From Schistosoma mansoni (lineage: Eukaryota; Platyhelminthes; Trematoda; Strigeidida; Schistosomatidae): 64,000 nucleotides of DNA. This document shows positions 34,200 to 46,600 of the stretch, piece by piece. The notes beneath the pieces are model-generated. The model saw only the letters and a list, made by a program, of their open reading frames with translations, was not told where the DNA came from and ran no database searches. The DNA is taken from assembly GCF_000237925.1 (NCBI RefSeq), contig NC_031497.1, forward strand, positions 4,147,295-4,211,294, written 5' to 3'. The number at the start of each line of letters is the position of its first letter. Positions within the stretch are counted from its first letter, which is position 1. The position numbers and the translations under genes were made by a program.

Positions 34200-35330
34200 A
34201 TAACTGTACACGACTTGTATCTGCCATCTCACTGTGACTTTATTTAAGGTCCGAATAGTCATGTGACTCTGTGGCTTGAGATGTTATCAGGTATGGCTCA
34301 AGATGGAAGTTATCGGTGATTCTGCAGCAGTTTTTGTCACACTTCATAAAATTGAGATGAGTTTCATGAACTGAGAGAAATCTTTTTCAGCTACATTTCC
34401 GTCAGATATTATTTTTGTTCAGTTGTTTATTGATTACACTATCATATTACCCGGCTTCCTCACGTTTGTAATGCCAGCTTATACTGAGTATGTTTCCTAA
34501 CTGACAAAATCAATATTCCAACTGCCCCGATGAGCTATGTTTTATGGTGTACGAATAGGTTAGAAGAAAGCTAGAAGTGGCCAGACCAAAACGTGACACA
34601 GACCCATGAAGTCACTGACAAGTGGACTGAGCCATGTTGGTAGGTGTAGACTACCTGGTTGGGATCCGCGAGATAATAACAACCGGTGGTTAGAGACCTT
34701 GAATGGCATGGCTTGAAATCGTTTGCAATGGCGAAGGTGCATCCACTCCTTGTGTTCTCCCAAGTTCTGATCTTCTGAATTCTCCATGTCCCTTTCTCTT
34801 TTGAAATTTATTTTACTGGATTATACTCCCTGAATAACATCTTCAAACCCTAATCTTTCGGATTACTGCTTATACTTTTACTACCTCTACCACCATGGGA
34901 CTTGAGTCGACAATTGTATCTCTGTGCTAATGTGGTATGGTAACTTGAACTGATGTACGTACGTAAGAAGTTCGACTTTGTTGCTGACTGAATTAGTTTT
35001 CAAATTCTTGATTTATACGTAATCGGCTATGTGCCACGACAAAATATATAAATTATCATCTTCGTGTCTAAGAACAACCGACACTTTACAGACCGAAATT
35101 TAGTGGGAAATGTAAAAATGCTACCTAAGGGCTTGAAGATAATCTATTTATGTTCACCTGCCAGCAAACATAATTACTTTTAACCTATCGCAGAGCAAAT
35201 TTTGTTGTGTTCCAGAATGTTTGTGAAGAATCAATCCCTATCTAGTAAGACAAACGGCCATTCCACTAACCTATCTGCACCCAAAACTTAGGCACCACGG
35301 ATGAAAGAGACTAAAAGATACCAGCAAAAT
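34200..35330. other. Intergenic; possible repeat at 34550-34800
   Basis: The minus-strand frame at 34560-34787 (NLGEHKEWMHLRHCKRFQAM and on) is of a type I have seen repeated in schistosome DNA, but I cannot assign it to an element. Nothing else is supported. Confidence 0.35.
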
Positions 35331-35334
35331 TTAT

Positions 35335-35954
35335 TTAGGAATCTCCTGGACACAGTTGTTTAAGGAGTAGTTTAATGCGGTGTTTCATGACGGGTTGTCC
35401 TTTTCTAGTCAACTTTTGCATTGATATGTTACGTTCTTTACGGTTGTGCAGACGCTCTTCTCGCTTTTTCTCTATTGCCTTTTTCTTTTCAAGTTTTATC
35501 TATCAATAAAAAACCTAAAACTATAAGACTAACGTTTTTCATTTGCTTTTGTCGAGCTATAAGCTCATAAAACTTGTTTTTTTTAGTATTTTGCTCCTTT
35601 TCTTTTTTACTATCATTTTTTGAACTGGAAAGAATAATTTACAAAGGTATGATTACGTTTTACGGATAGTACCCCCCTTGTCTTTGGTCTGACCTTGTTT
35701 CATTGTTCGCGGGTATACAGTATCCAATATTTTCACTCCGAGCTTACGCAAACCGATTGATTTCTTTGCGCTCACATCTTGTTGTTTTGATACGATTCCA
35801 GGTTTTCCGTTATGTTCAATTGGTATTTCTCTAGCCACTCAACTGCACTTATATTAGTCAGTTTGATAACGATTTGCCGGTTTGTGTATTTTGCAGCGTT
35901 TGTCTCAGTTCCGTAGGGCTTCTTCATATTAGCACATATCGCATTACCGAGCAT
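35335..35954 (-). CDS. Fyv7/TAP26 (CCDC59)-like rRNA-processing protein
   Basis: Four minus-strand exons: 35948-35954 (ATG CTC G), 35657-35837, 35534-35624 and 35335-35499 (TAA). Phases 1, 2, 0 match and give 147 residues. Introns are 110, 32 and 34 bases, with GT-AG ends. The protein is very basic. The last exon encodes a Lys/Glu/Arg helix (EKKKAIEKKREERLHNRKER) followed by LTRKGQPVMKHRIKLLLKQL, the diagnostic C-terminal end of the Fyv7/TAP26 family (TKKGQP..., then a short helix ending in LL.K). Known role of the family: nucleolar 18S rRNA processing in yeast (Fyv7); in animals TAP26 is a nuclear cofactor. The last three exons are firm; the tiny first exon is inferred from splice sites and phase only. 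It stands alone between LINE remains. Confidence 0.75.
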
Positions 35955-36039
35955 GAGATTAGTTGGTTGGTTGCAATGAGAAAATGACAAGCTGATAGTT
36001 TGAGTGCAGTGAGAAAACGGTTGTTCCAAGAATAAATGG

Positions 36040-37690
36040 TAAATTTACTTAATTGGCAACGCATAATATGGAATTTGAAGAATAAGAGAGGAACTGACAT
36101 GATAATTAAAGAGATAGGAAGTAGTTGTTGGTTACGTAGTGATGATAACCGTGGTTATTTATGGGACGTGCGTCAGACACAACTGGTTCGAGGAGGTGGT
36201 AGTAAGCTATGAGTGTTTGTCAAGTTTCTTCCTAAATCTATCCCTTGAAGAGCTGCGGCCACTGGCTGGGAGAGCCTTCCAAGTGAGGGCAGCTCCCAAT
36301 GATAAAAGATGAGAGTACACTTTCGTGTCCGCTCTTTGATGTGGAGGCTGTTAGGGGTTGTCTTGAAGAGAGTAATGATGATGTTCCGGTAATATGCTCG
36401 AATGAGGGTGACGTGGCGTACTTAATATATTGTGTACTATTATCAGATCACCTCTTGTTCTCCTGTAGATCAACGAAAATGATCCCTGGTATTCGAGTCT
36501 TTCCTCGTAAAATCCATGTTTTAACCCTATAAGCTATTTGGTTTTCCGTCTCTGTACTTGGTCTAGGAGATTTATGTCCCTTTTGAAATGAGGGGGCAAC
36601 GATATTGTGGACTTCATAATAGGGGGCGTGTGTATGTTTGAAACAGTGTTCGGAAAAATTGTTATCAACTCCAGATCTTTGTGTCGTCTCCATAGATTAG
36701 TACCTACGAGTTACCGCTGTCTAATAGGTTATTAATAGATATCAGGTACACCAATGGACGTACGATTGTTCCTTGTGGAACTCTTGGTGTTGAGACCTTT
36801 TAACTGGCATGCACTTTTTTTCCTTGTTACGTAACATTCTGTTCTCTTGTTGATTACACAGAAAAGATAAATCTTGATCGATGGAATTCATATTTGCAAC
36901 CTTCTCTACGGGAAGTACATGAGGTTCTGCATCAAAGGCTCTTGAGAAGTAGAAGAATATCACATGATCTGGTACTTTGTGGTTTCAGCAGGTCATTCAG
37001 CTTTCCTTTACTGGAAGATATTAGTAGCACATGACCTGCATTTGCTGAATCAACGTTGGACTTCATGGAAGCTATTTTTTTATTAATGTAACCATCCATC
37101 TTTGCATTGACAGTACTCTCATTAACTTCTTTATTGAAGAGAATAATACCAATGGTCCGTAACAGGGTTAATTTTTCCATATTCCCCTTTGAGGACTGAA
37201 GAGACAGTGGTTTGCTTCCGTTCTCTGGGGAGCTGGTGCGAATCTAGTGAGTGCCTGAACAGGTCACACGCTATTGTGTTGATGGCTGATATACACTGCT
37301 TCAATATCATAAGCTGCGTGCCGTCATATCCTGCTGCTTTCCTGGGCACAGGGATATCAGCCCCTTTTATACTAGCCGAAAAATTAGTTAGGTGGCCTTT
37401 AGACGCTCAACAGCACGACAGTTGATAAAAGACCTGCGTTTGCAAGCCCCTGGTTAAGGTGATCAACGATGTTTGCTTCGAAGAACTCTGCCATCTATAA
37501 CTTGGTGAGATCTCTGTCATTCGACACTCTACATCTGCAGATCCACTGGTTTAATGAATTTCTCCCGGTCACGAATCTGCAGGGATATTTTGAGTTAACC
37601 TGAATTAAGGCTGACAGTTTGTCTCAAAAACATCTATGGCTTCGAACATTGATACTACACGTATTTCTCGGAGCCACATGACAGCTTCGG
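36040..37690 (-). mobile_element. CR1/Jockey-type LINE remnant (element 1)
   Basis: Minus strand from high to low coordinates. A linker between endonuclease and RT lies near 37430-37660 (LSALIQVNSKYPCRFVTGRN). The RT start is at 37131-37349 (PRKAAGYDGTQLMILKQC), RT middle pieces at 36742-37180 (including FSRAFD), a decayed region at 36448-36693, and the C-terminus ends LPASGRSSSRDRFRKKLDKH with a TAG at 36207-36209. Many stops and frame changes show it is old. Its 5' side is cut at about 37690, where element 2 begins. Confidence 0.75.
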
Positions 37691-40510
37691 GCTAAAAGTT
37701 GTATACTATTTTGAGGTCATCAGCATATAAGTATGATCTCCCAAATTTTATGATGTTACATATATCGTTTGTATACATAAAAAACAAGGGTGAACCTAAT
37801 GCACTCCCCTGGATGACACTACTAGTTATTGGTCTAGGTGATGAGGGAGAGTGATTGTATTTTACCATTTGTTTACGTTCTGTTAAGGATGAAGCAAACC
37901 ATGAATATAGTGGGTTGTTGATTCCGGAGGATCGTAGTCTGACTAGAAGCCTTTTGTTTGGAACCTTATCAAAAGCTTTCTTAAATTCCAAGAATAGGAC
38001 TGATACAAGGAGTCCGTTGTTTCGTTTCAGAGTTATGTAATTCATGTAGTCTACTAGGCATGTACCGCATGATCTTGTCCTAAGAAATCCATGCCGGGAT
38101 GTCCAAATGAGACTATCAGTAAGTGGATGTTGGACAATCGAATATATTTAGGCACAAATTACAAGCTGCCTCACTAAAGTCTGATAATCATACAGTAAAC
38201 AGTTTATTTGCAAAATAACAATCAATTGTCTCAATATTGGCTGTTCCTACTGTAAATATCAGTCCATCTTCTCGGATCTCATTATTCATGCATTTTCATA
38301 CCGAATGCGCTTCGTTCCGGTTCTTTCCTTATCGATCTTCTGCCACAATATACTAATTATGTAGATATAAGTAACCCATACCACACTATTTCCATCACTC
38401 TTGATACAATTGAGGTTATGTTTATGGGTCGGTAATTTTCAACATTTGCTTCAGTTCTTGTCTTAATTTTGGGAGTGATATGTATAGCTTTCCAGGCGGT
38501 AGGGCAACATGCTGTAGAGAGTGATACAGCAAGTAGTTTGAGAGGCAAAACACACAGATCATCACCTCCACTTTTTAGCATGTTGGCCGGAATGTCATCT
38601 GGTCCATCAGTAAAGAAGTGTTTCAGTGTGGTAGTTGCTCTAGAAATATTCTATACGTTGAAGTCTACATTGGTAATTTCACAGGAAGGTACTAAGATCG
38701 CTTCTGATTAACTTAGTGACTTTTCGTTGGTTAAGGAACAAGAACGTTCACTAAATAGTTCCAGGACAAGTTTAGGACCTTCGTTTGTCTGTTCTTAATA
38801 AACTCGTTCCCTCCCTTAGATTTAATACGTTTAAGCTTTTTGAAGTAGTTTGATAAGCGCGGAGGAGTCTTCACTAAGTTCTATAGCATGTGTGTGTGGT
38901 TTTTGTGTACGTGTTGCCTCTGTCTGAACAAATATTTCTATCATCGTAACTAAAGAAGAATAGTCATCAAGATTGTGGAATTGAGTACGATGTCTTTGAA
39001 GATGTCTTCGCGTGCAAACCGATATATACAAATATTTAGGGAACTTGGGTTTTCAGTTATGTGAAGGTGTGATTTTGTTGAAGATATTTCTGGACGAGAC
39101 TGTAATCTATGGATGATCTTTGAACGAATCTTATGTGACCTTGAGAAGTGTAAGCTGATCAGTAAACAGTAAGGATAGAGTAAAAATTTATTATAAAAAA
39201 CCAAATAACTGAAGTGCATACACTTCTTTCATATAGCTCAAAAACTTGTCAAGGTTAGAAAAAGGTTCAAAGGTTCCGAAATCGTAATGCATAAGGTAGA
39301 GGAACTCATTCATATCGCTCCATAATAGTTGTTCTCTGGAGCCACGATAAGGTCACAAAAATCCTCTCAGCCTCGACCACATAGCTCCATTATTGTTTGT
39401 GTGTAATTCGGCTGTATAGGTTTATCATTTTTATTATGGATATGTCCCTACAATACTCATACCACTGCACAGCCGAAGCTTCAGTAACATCGACGATTAT
39501 TGCAGCCAATGTTACTGGTGTTTTTATTATACAGTTGACGGCAATTATTATAATATGCCCTAGTCTCAATCTGGATCGAGCGATAAAGGTTCCCATCCCA
39601 GCAAACGTCTTCCTCCAACATATATTACGTCGAAGGACAACATCACGGCAGTGTGCACTCGGTCTACAAGTCATTTAATTACCGCAATTGCAAATACAGG
39701 AACTTCTTTGTAGTCCCATTTATTTTAACCGCTTAATTGTCACGTTTTCTCCAAAATCCTTTGTAAGCCGATTGTACATAAGCATCAGGTTCTGAAATTG
39801 ACGCTGTGACCTTGAAATCCTTCAAACGCTTCTGATTGGCTCGTCCATAAATTTAAGTCTCGCCTATTTCTGTTGTGATAGAATATATTAGTTGGTGTGT
39901 TTGTATTGTTTACAGTAAAGAAGGTTCACCAATCAGTGCCTCCTAGGTAATTTTGGAAGTTTATCCAATCGATCTGGCGATAATTTCTACGACGTGTTAC
40001 AATTTTACGTCTACCGTCTGTGGTTTTTATATCAAGGCTACATATGACAGTGTTATGATCACCACCTGGAAACGTTTCTTCAATATCGAGGGTGAGGTCG
40101 CTAGCAAAGACTAAGTCCAAGATATTTTGATATCTGGTAGGGCTGCTGACATACTGAGCTCACTGTCCTGGTTCTAGACATCCAATAAATGACCCATAAC
40201 GTTTCTAAGCCTTGACTGGAAACCAAGAGATTTCAGGTATGTTGAAGTCACCACAAATAAGTTTGCCTGTGAATGGAAGGGATGATGCATATCTGAATAC
40301 CTCTTATGATACTGCCATTTCACCTATTGAAGTGTTAGGTTGACGGTAGACACAGCCGAACAGTACGGAAATGGAATTCGATAGCTTTAAAAAAACCACA
40401 CCGATTCCTGCATTTTTTTCAGGGATATCACATGATAGTGAGTTTAAGCTAGAGTGATCTTAAACAAGGCATCCTCCGCCTCGTCCTTTAGACCTATCAC
40501 TTGGATATAG
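37690..40510 (-). mobile_element. CR1/Jockey-type LINE (element 2), inverted part: endonuclease to RT
   Basis: Minus strand. The endonuclease lies at 40510-39926 with SDRSKGRGGG, LFGCVYRQPNTS, LICGDFNIPEISW, NILDLVFASDLTL and GGDHNTVICSLD. A linker region follows. The RT lies at about 38600-37692 with WKAIHITPKIKT, VENYRPINITSIVSRVME, FLEFKKAFDKVPNKRLLVRL, QGSALGSPLFFMYTNDI and the catalytic YADDLKIVYNF. It lacks the first ~70 residues of the endonuclease and everything after YADD plus about 8 residues. Several stops are present, so it is inactive. About 39190-39720 shows unrelated-looking sequence and may be a separate insertion. Confidence 0.85.
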
Positions 40511-41410
40511 GAAACAGATATCAAGAGATACCTAATTCAGTACACGATCTAGGAATAAATTACACAGGAAGCCTAAACTTTAAATCACACGCCTCCTCTA
40601 TTATTTCTAAAGCCAGACGTCTAATTGGCTTCATAACAAAAAATTTCTTCACGACAGATGCCAAGCTTACCCTTTACAAAATATGTGTACGACCTTCCTT
40701 AGAATACTGCTCTTTTATCTTCTCTAATATGAATACCACTGACAAAATAAGAGTAGAAGATGTTCAAAGACGCTTTACACGCCAACTGCTAGGAAGTGAC
40801 ACCACTCTTGATTACGCAAGTAGATGTAAGCACCTCTCTTTAGAACCTTTATGGCACCGTAGGTTAAGGAACAATCTGATATTTCTCTACAAAGCAATAA
40901 ATGGACTGTCCTTCCTAACCTCCTGCCCAACTATGATCAATGACCCAGCCTATAGACTAAGAAACAATGCATATACACTATTTACCGAAAAACACCAAAA
41001 ACAAATGCGTTGTAGGTTTTTTACAGTTCGGTATAGTTTATTGTGGAACAGGTTGCCAATACCTATCCGTAACTGTGACACCTTTACCAAATTTAAAAGG
41101 CTAATAACCCTGTTACTAAACTCTAAAGAACTTCACCAACTATTCCTTGAACTCCCGCCTACCAATGAGGCACTTTATTATGGACCGCCCAATATCTAAA
41201 CGGAACAAGAATATAACGAACTCCATTGTCGTTAGTATGAATATAGCAAAACTAAAGAAAATATGCTTTATCCTTCCCCACTATTTATTGATTATTAACC
41301 ATGGCCTTCCGCTCCTAACCCTCATTTTCAGTTTCCGAATCTCTCTAATGGGTAAATCCAAATTATTCTTCCTAAGTTATATGTCCTTTTATTTTTCTTA
41401 TTACAAGTAG
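40500..41410 (+). mobile_element. CR1/Jockey-type LINE, C-terminal part in opposite orientation
   Basis: The open frame 40501-41199 encodes the post-catalytic region: SVHDLGINYTGSLNFKSHA, ISKARRLIGFITKNFF, KICVRPSLEYCSFIFSNMN, VEDVQRRFTRQLLGSDTTL, and RRLRNNLIFLYKAINGLSF. This is the region that should follow YADDLKIVYNF in the neighbouring minus-strand part. The two parts meet at about 40500-40512. Downstream 3' UTR-like sequence runs to at least 41410; the true 3' end is not found. Confidence 0.85.
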
Positions 41411-42389
41411 ACAGATAACTCACTAATCTTATGGATGCTGACCAACTAAGGCCGATCAAAAGAAGCTCATATGTCCTAAATTCTTGTGAGTTGTTCAATG
41501 TTTTATTTTTCTTACCCTGAAAATTTTACAATATTCTCTTTCATATCCTTTGATTTGCTATTAGCCCTTACCATCTCTTAACCACATATAATCTGACTTG
41601 TCTCTTCTAACCTTTACCATTAGTTATCTTCATAGTAGTACGATATATTAAATGGATATCTAACCCATAATACAAATGCTATTACCATCTGATTTGCTTG
41701 TAACATGGAACTTGTAGAGACAGTGTATCCCAAATATGGTCCTTGATAAAAGCAATATTCTTACCGACCACAAACGTAAGAGAGCCTAACATCATAAAAG
41801 GAGGAAGGGTGGCGTTACTGACAAGCAAACATGATGGTGGGGAGATAACTTCAATCCACCCGTGTCTGTGAGGCAGAACATATTAATTACGGCTCCTTAT
41901 GTCTAGTGGGATCTCACGAACCAACGGTATTGATGCGAAATTATTCATGCAAAATACCACTTTGAATCATGTTAAAAAAAAGCTGAATTGGTTCCACTTC
42001 TTACCGAGTGATCATAATACAAGCAAACTAGACAATTGGCTAAAAACAAAGCCCACTCTATACCCTATAAAATCTAAAAACAAAAAAAAGAGAGTTCAAA
42101 CAGCTTCTTAAGTAAAGGGAGACAGTCATTTGTATCGGAATACTGTTTTCAGAACTTTATTTTATAATTACACAATTCCATACTTCCTTCTGAACTACCT
42201 TCATTTATACAGTTCCTTATCCACTCACACCTTGCCCACACTTATTTTTCTTTAACACATTAGTATGTTCTTACCTAATAAGTACATCAGTAACAGACAA
42301 ATAGACTAAATGGTTATACCTTAACTATTTTTCCATGAATATTGTGTGCTCTGCTTTTCGTCCTTCCTTTTTCTTACACCTTTTTCAGC
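41411..42389. other. Unassigned; possible LINE 3' UTR or unknown exon
   Basis: A short plus-strand frame at 41899-42111 (LNHVKKKLNWFHFLPSDHNT and a basic end) stands out, but I cannot place it. It could belong to a repeat or to the candidate exon that follows. Confidence 0.3.
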
Positions 42390-42390
42390 C

Positions 42391-42579
42391 TCCTGCAGAT
42401 ACTCCACCGAAAACAGATATGGCACGGGTGACTTCGTCCTACACCGTTATTAATGCTTCCGATATTCTGGAGGGATATAAGTTCGAAACTTCTAAAAGCC
42501 CCCAACTTCGCATGTATCTATTCTCGACCATCAGTTGTATGTTGCAACGCTACCTCCATAAAGTGCGCCAAGTGTGATA
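42391..42579 (+). CDS. Candidate terminal exon of unknown protein
   Basis: An acceptor (ttacacctttttcag) precedes an open frame starting PPADTPPKTDMARVTSSYTV, then INASDILEGYKFETSKSPQL and MYLFSTISCMLQRYLHKV, and ends TGA. Codon use looks more coding-like than its surroundings. No upstream exon was found and no family is recognised. It could be a host exon or part of a repeat. Confidence 0.3.
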
Positions 42580-42734
42580 TTGACATGTTCCTTACGAAAT
42601 CCATTTACATTCATATCTTATGAAATATCAACCCAGCTGAATAATTTTCAACAAGGAAAATTGTAACTTCTTTAACAATTTGATCTTGCCTGTAAACCGG
42701 CATGCCTCATGTAACAAACTGTCATTTGAGGATA

Positions 42735-45700
42735 AATTATTATTATTATTATATACTTAGGTCGGAAATATTATTGTTGGTTCATGCTTCAGACACCATT
42801 GTAAGTGATGGTTGATAGGTGAATACGAACAGGGCCGAATTCGTCTTCGACACATGTTAAACAGATGGCCCACTAAGTTAAAATGGGTGAAAGTACCTCG
42901 ATTAAAGTTGTCATAACCCCCAAGGGAGGGATATGGGTTTACAGTGCGAGATTGGTTGTTCATCAATAGCTCGTTATTTTAATAGTTAAAGTTTAAGAAG
43001 GATATATCAAATGAACTATTGAGGTTGCTTAAAGAGTTAACCCAAAAAAGGTGGAGACACTTTCTGATCGAAACTGTACGAGTGAAGCAAGTTTGTGTTT
43101 TTCATGTGGTTTGAAATGACTTGAGCCATATGCTTCAACAGAGATGCCCCAAGGGGCCGTATTCCAAAAAGTCTGATATCGGTTAGCTGTGAATTGTACT
43201 GTTATTTGCAAAATGGCCTTGATAGTTAAGCTCATGGCTTAGGTTACAGATACATGCGTTAGTGTGAACGTGAGGTTTATTTGCTGTACGCGATTGGAAG
43301 TAGTTGTGACCATCATTATACATAGCAGCCATTTTTATGTGGTGTGCTGGTACTGAAGGATGTGCAGAGTTTCCCATCTGAGAGTAATTACAATTGAAAT
43401 CCTAGGGAACAGAGATTCGGTGTGTGGTTAGAAACCTATTATTGCCATACCTATTAATGGTTCTAGGCTTTAGGAGGTGAGTGTAGTGATCGGCACCCTA
43501 AGAGTTTCTGATAGCCTGCGTGTAAAAAGGTTTGTTGCGCTTAAGCCTAACACCACTTTTGCTACTCAGAAGTGTTGACGGCAAGAAATATTATAGCAAC
43601 AGGGATGACATGTTCACTGTTATTGGGATACCACCAGAACAGTTGGGTTCAATCTTACAAGTTTCCCTATTCAGTTTCGTGGGTTTTGTCTCCCCTGTCT
43701 TTTTTGTCAGAGCTGGAGAGTTTCTTTGTCTCTGTGAGATAAACTCAGGTTCGTTCCAGTTCTATTGTGGGGTACCTTTAGGAGGACCAGTTTTCAGGTG
43801 AATGGGTTTAGTTGGATGTGTGTCATCACACGGCTCACATTTAAGTATTTTACTGCTCGAACAGCCGCAATTACAAATGTCGTTATGATTTTCGGGGACA
43901 GTTGGAATCTGTATCTTATTCAAAGGTCTCTGATCCACAGACCCATCTAGATCTACAGAGGGATCTGCCATATGTGGATTGACATCATGCGTATTGTTCA
44001 TGTGCTTTAAACTATTTGCTGTGTTGCAAACTGCTTCTAGCTGGTCATTTGCTGCAACACTATCATGCAATTTTATCGCTTCACGTCTTTTTACAGGACG
44101 TTGATAGGGCTTTAGATTTAGAGTGACTTTCATGCTCTTGTATGGAATTATTGAACTGATATTTTTGCCCGAACCAATAAACTGTCAAGCATCGTTATAA
44201 ACTTAAACAGGAGGGGACATGTTGATCTATCCGACTTTTTTCTCAGGTGGATGACTTGACAATTGACATACAGCATACCGCATGCTCTACGGCAAATATC
44301 CCTTAACTTGGTAGGGTATGTGATCAGGGAGACTAGATGCAATTACAATGTAATAAGACATCACTCTTTTTGTCACTTATTCAGCCAAAACTCTAAAATA
44401 CACTCAGCCTTAGTGAGTTGTCCAAGATTTTTATCAGCATTAAGGCCCCATATATATAAGGGATGCTAATTCGTTAATTCTTCCGTTACTTTCAGCCCCC
44501 GAATTTCGAAACTGACGGATATCAGTACTATATCTATCAGTATTTCCGTATGTGTGGGATAAACTGTTAGACTATTTGGGTTTTGAACTTTTGGACTTAG
44601 GCCTTATTAAAACATGCTGTCTGGTAAACTGTCTTGACATTTCAATGCACGTGAGTATTGTGCCTTTTGTGTCAACCAGTCTTACCGTTGGTGTACTTCA
44701 CAAAGAGATAGAGGGGTTGTTACATGTGGAATCAGGTAGTGATAGTGATATTTGTGGATAAGACGCATAAGGTTCAGAAGGTGAAGGTTTGGCATTTTCA
44801 GAAACTGAATCATCAGACAGTGGAATTACAGGTATTGACCTTTCAGTTGGCTTAGAAGTTGATGAAATTTCTCTTTTGCTGGAGTTACTGGCCATAATTA
44901 AAAGCTGAGAGTTTAGAGAGCTCGTTTAACACAATGAAATATCTTAGCATTTAGTTATTATTAGGTATTAGCCGGGTTAATACTAGAGTCAGGAGCTATA
45001 GGTATATAATGTATTTCAGATATAGGGCGTTCAGCCCTAACGTAAGAAAGTAGCAATCAACTGAATGTTTATTTTTCACTTTGTATAGTCCAAAGATAAA
45101 TACGAGTCAATGTCAACCGCTGGAGGTTTATATAAGATACATAAGAAGCGAAGGCCGCGATAGGCATGTACTCGTGTCGGGAAATTGTCGTGTCTATAGA
45201 GGTGCTTCACGATTTATCTTATTGCTTGGTTTTGCTCTACAACAGCATACCTTCTAATTTTTAAGCAAATTATTGTTTTAAATGTATTGGCCAGTTCCAT
45301 ACCAATTGGCCACAGTAAATTTTTTGCCTGTATAGCGTGTTCTATTAACGAGACAGTGATATCTATGTTCTGAACAATGTGTGTTATAGATCACAGCCAA
45401 CTGATACCAAGTTGTAGTTCATTGGGCTTTTCTGCTGGTCTAGGTCGACCTTAATAACATCTAATGTGGCTGAAGAGGTTAATTTTCTAGCCGTGCCGGG
45501 CCTGGAGGACCTCAGTTAAGTCCTCCCGGTAACTGAAGTTTACAGCCGTCAGACACGGAGACTTAGTGGTCATGAGGTGTGACGGTCGGGATAGCATGAA
45601 CAGGCTAATTATTGCAATGGTGTGAAGGTCTATGCTGGGTGATAGACAACGCCATTGTTGCACATTTTGTTCGTGAGCTTCATTCCAACTACAGCCTACT

Positions 45701-46600
45701 GGCGCAGGCAATCCGTGAATCACCATTCTGGTTGCTTCTCGAGTGTTTGCTGTCGAGACCTCTTACGGCCCACAATTTGTCGGATTTGAGGGATCAGCTT
45801 AACAGGTGGCCTCTGAGATATTAGTAAAATTTCCTCTGTAACTTGTGCTGAATCTAAAATTACTCTCTACGGGGGGATGTTTATATTTTGTTACATCTTG
45901 GTCCCCATACAAGTGGGATAGCTTGGCTGAAGTGATACTCATTCCAAATATTGTACAGTATTTGTTCCACCGTTCTTTATCAAAAGCTGCCCTACATTCT
46001 AATAAGCCATTTTCTGGTAAAGTAACACTGGGCGAAATCAGGTGGTTTCGCCTGTGTTCTTCCTCAGCGTTTTGAGAGCCATACTCACGTCCGTATCCTT
46101 TCTTACACATACCCACCGCTCCTTAATGTTAAAAGGTACTGGAGTACTAGATGCAGTCGGTAATTTCGTTGGTATATGAACTCGATCTGTGGCTTCTTTA
46201 GTCGCGTGTTAGGCGGAAAATGTGCTGAACGAAGTTAGCATATTGGTGTGAATGACTGCAGGAATTTTCGATAAAGTCTTATGCTTCTCTTTCGTTAGTT
46301 CTGCTGGTATACTTTTTACTCAGTGGGCAAGTTTATTAGAACCATGAACAGGGGTGACTTGACATAAACCTGTATTACTACCCGGATTCTGCAGTATTAT
46401 AATGACAGTGAACACAACCACTACAGAATTTACATTTAAATGCCAAGCCGCTGGTTTTAACAAGTGACAAATATTCGATACAATTATCACTTCTGTGCAA
46501 TTTCTCCCCTCACTGATAGTTTGAAACACAGATAGTTGAAGGCGCTCTTTTCCTGCTTACTGGTCTTACTAGATATATGTATTTCTCTAAAAAAAATTGG
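42735..46600 (-). mobile_element. Degenerate repeat with ORF1-like fragments
   Basis: A (TAA)n run at about 42737-42753 could be the 3' tail of a minus-strand element. Going 5' (to higher coordinates) are scattered minus-strand frames: 42757-42966, 43183-43377, 43762-44133 (with CNCGCSSSKILKCEPC, a possible Cys cluster, and Pro/Lys-rich text), 44148-44342, 44698-44895 (MASNSSKREISSTSKPTERS), 45487-45726, 45799-46116. They are Ser/Pro/Lys-rich, joined by many stops and frame changes, as in an old LINE ORF1. No enzyme domain is visible. The class is inferred, not shown. Confidence 0.4.

Noticed and set aside
39390-39678. Overlapping ~94-residue frames on both strands
   Set aside because: They are mutual shadows inside a stretch between LINE domains; neither shows a known motif.
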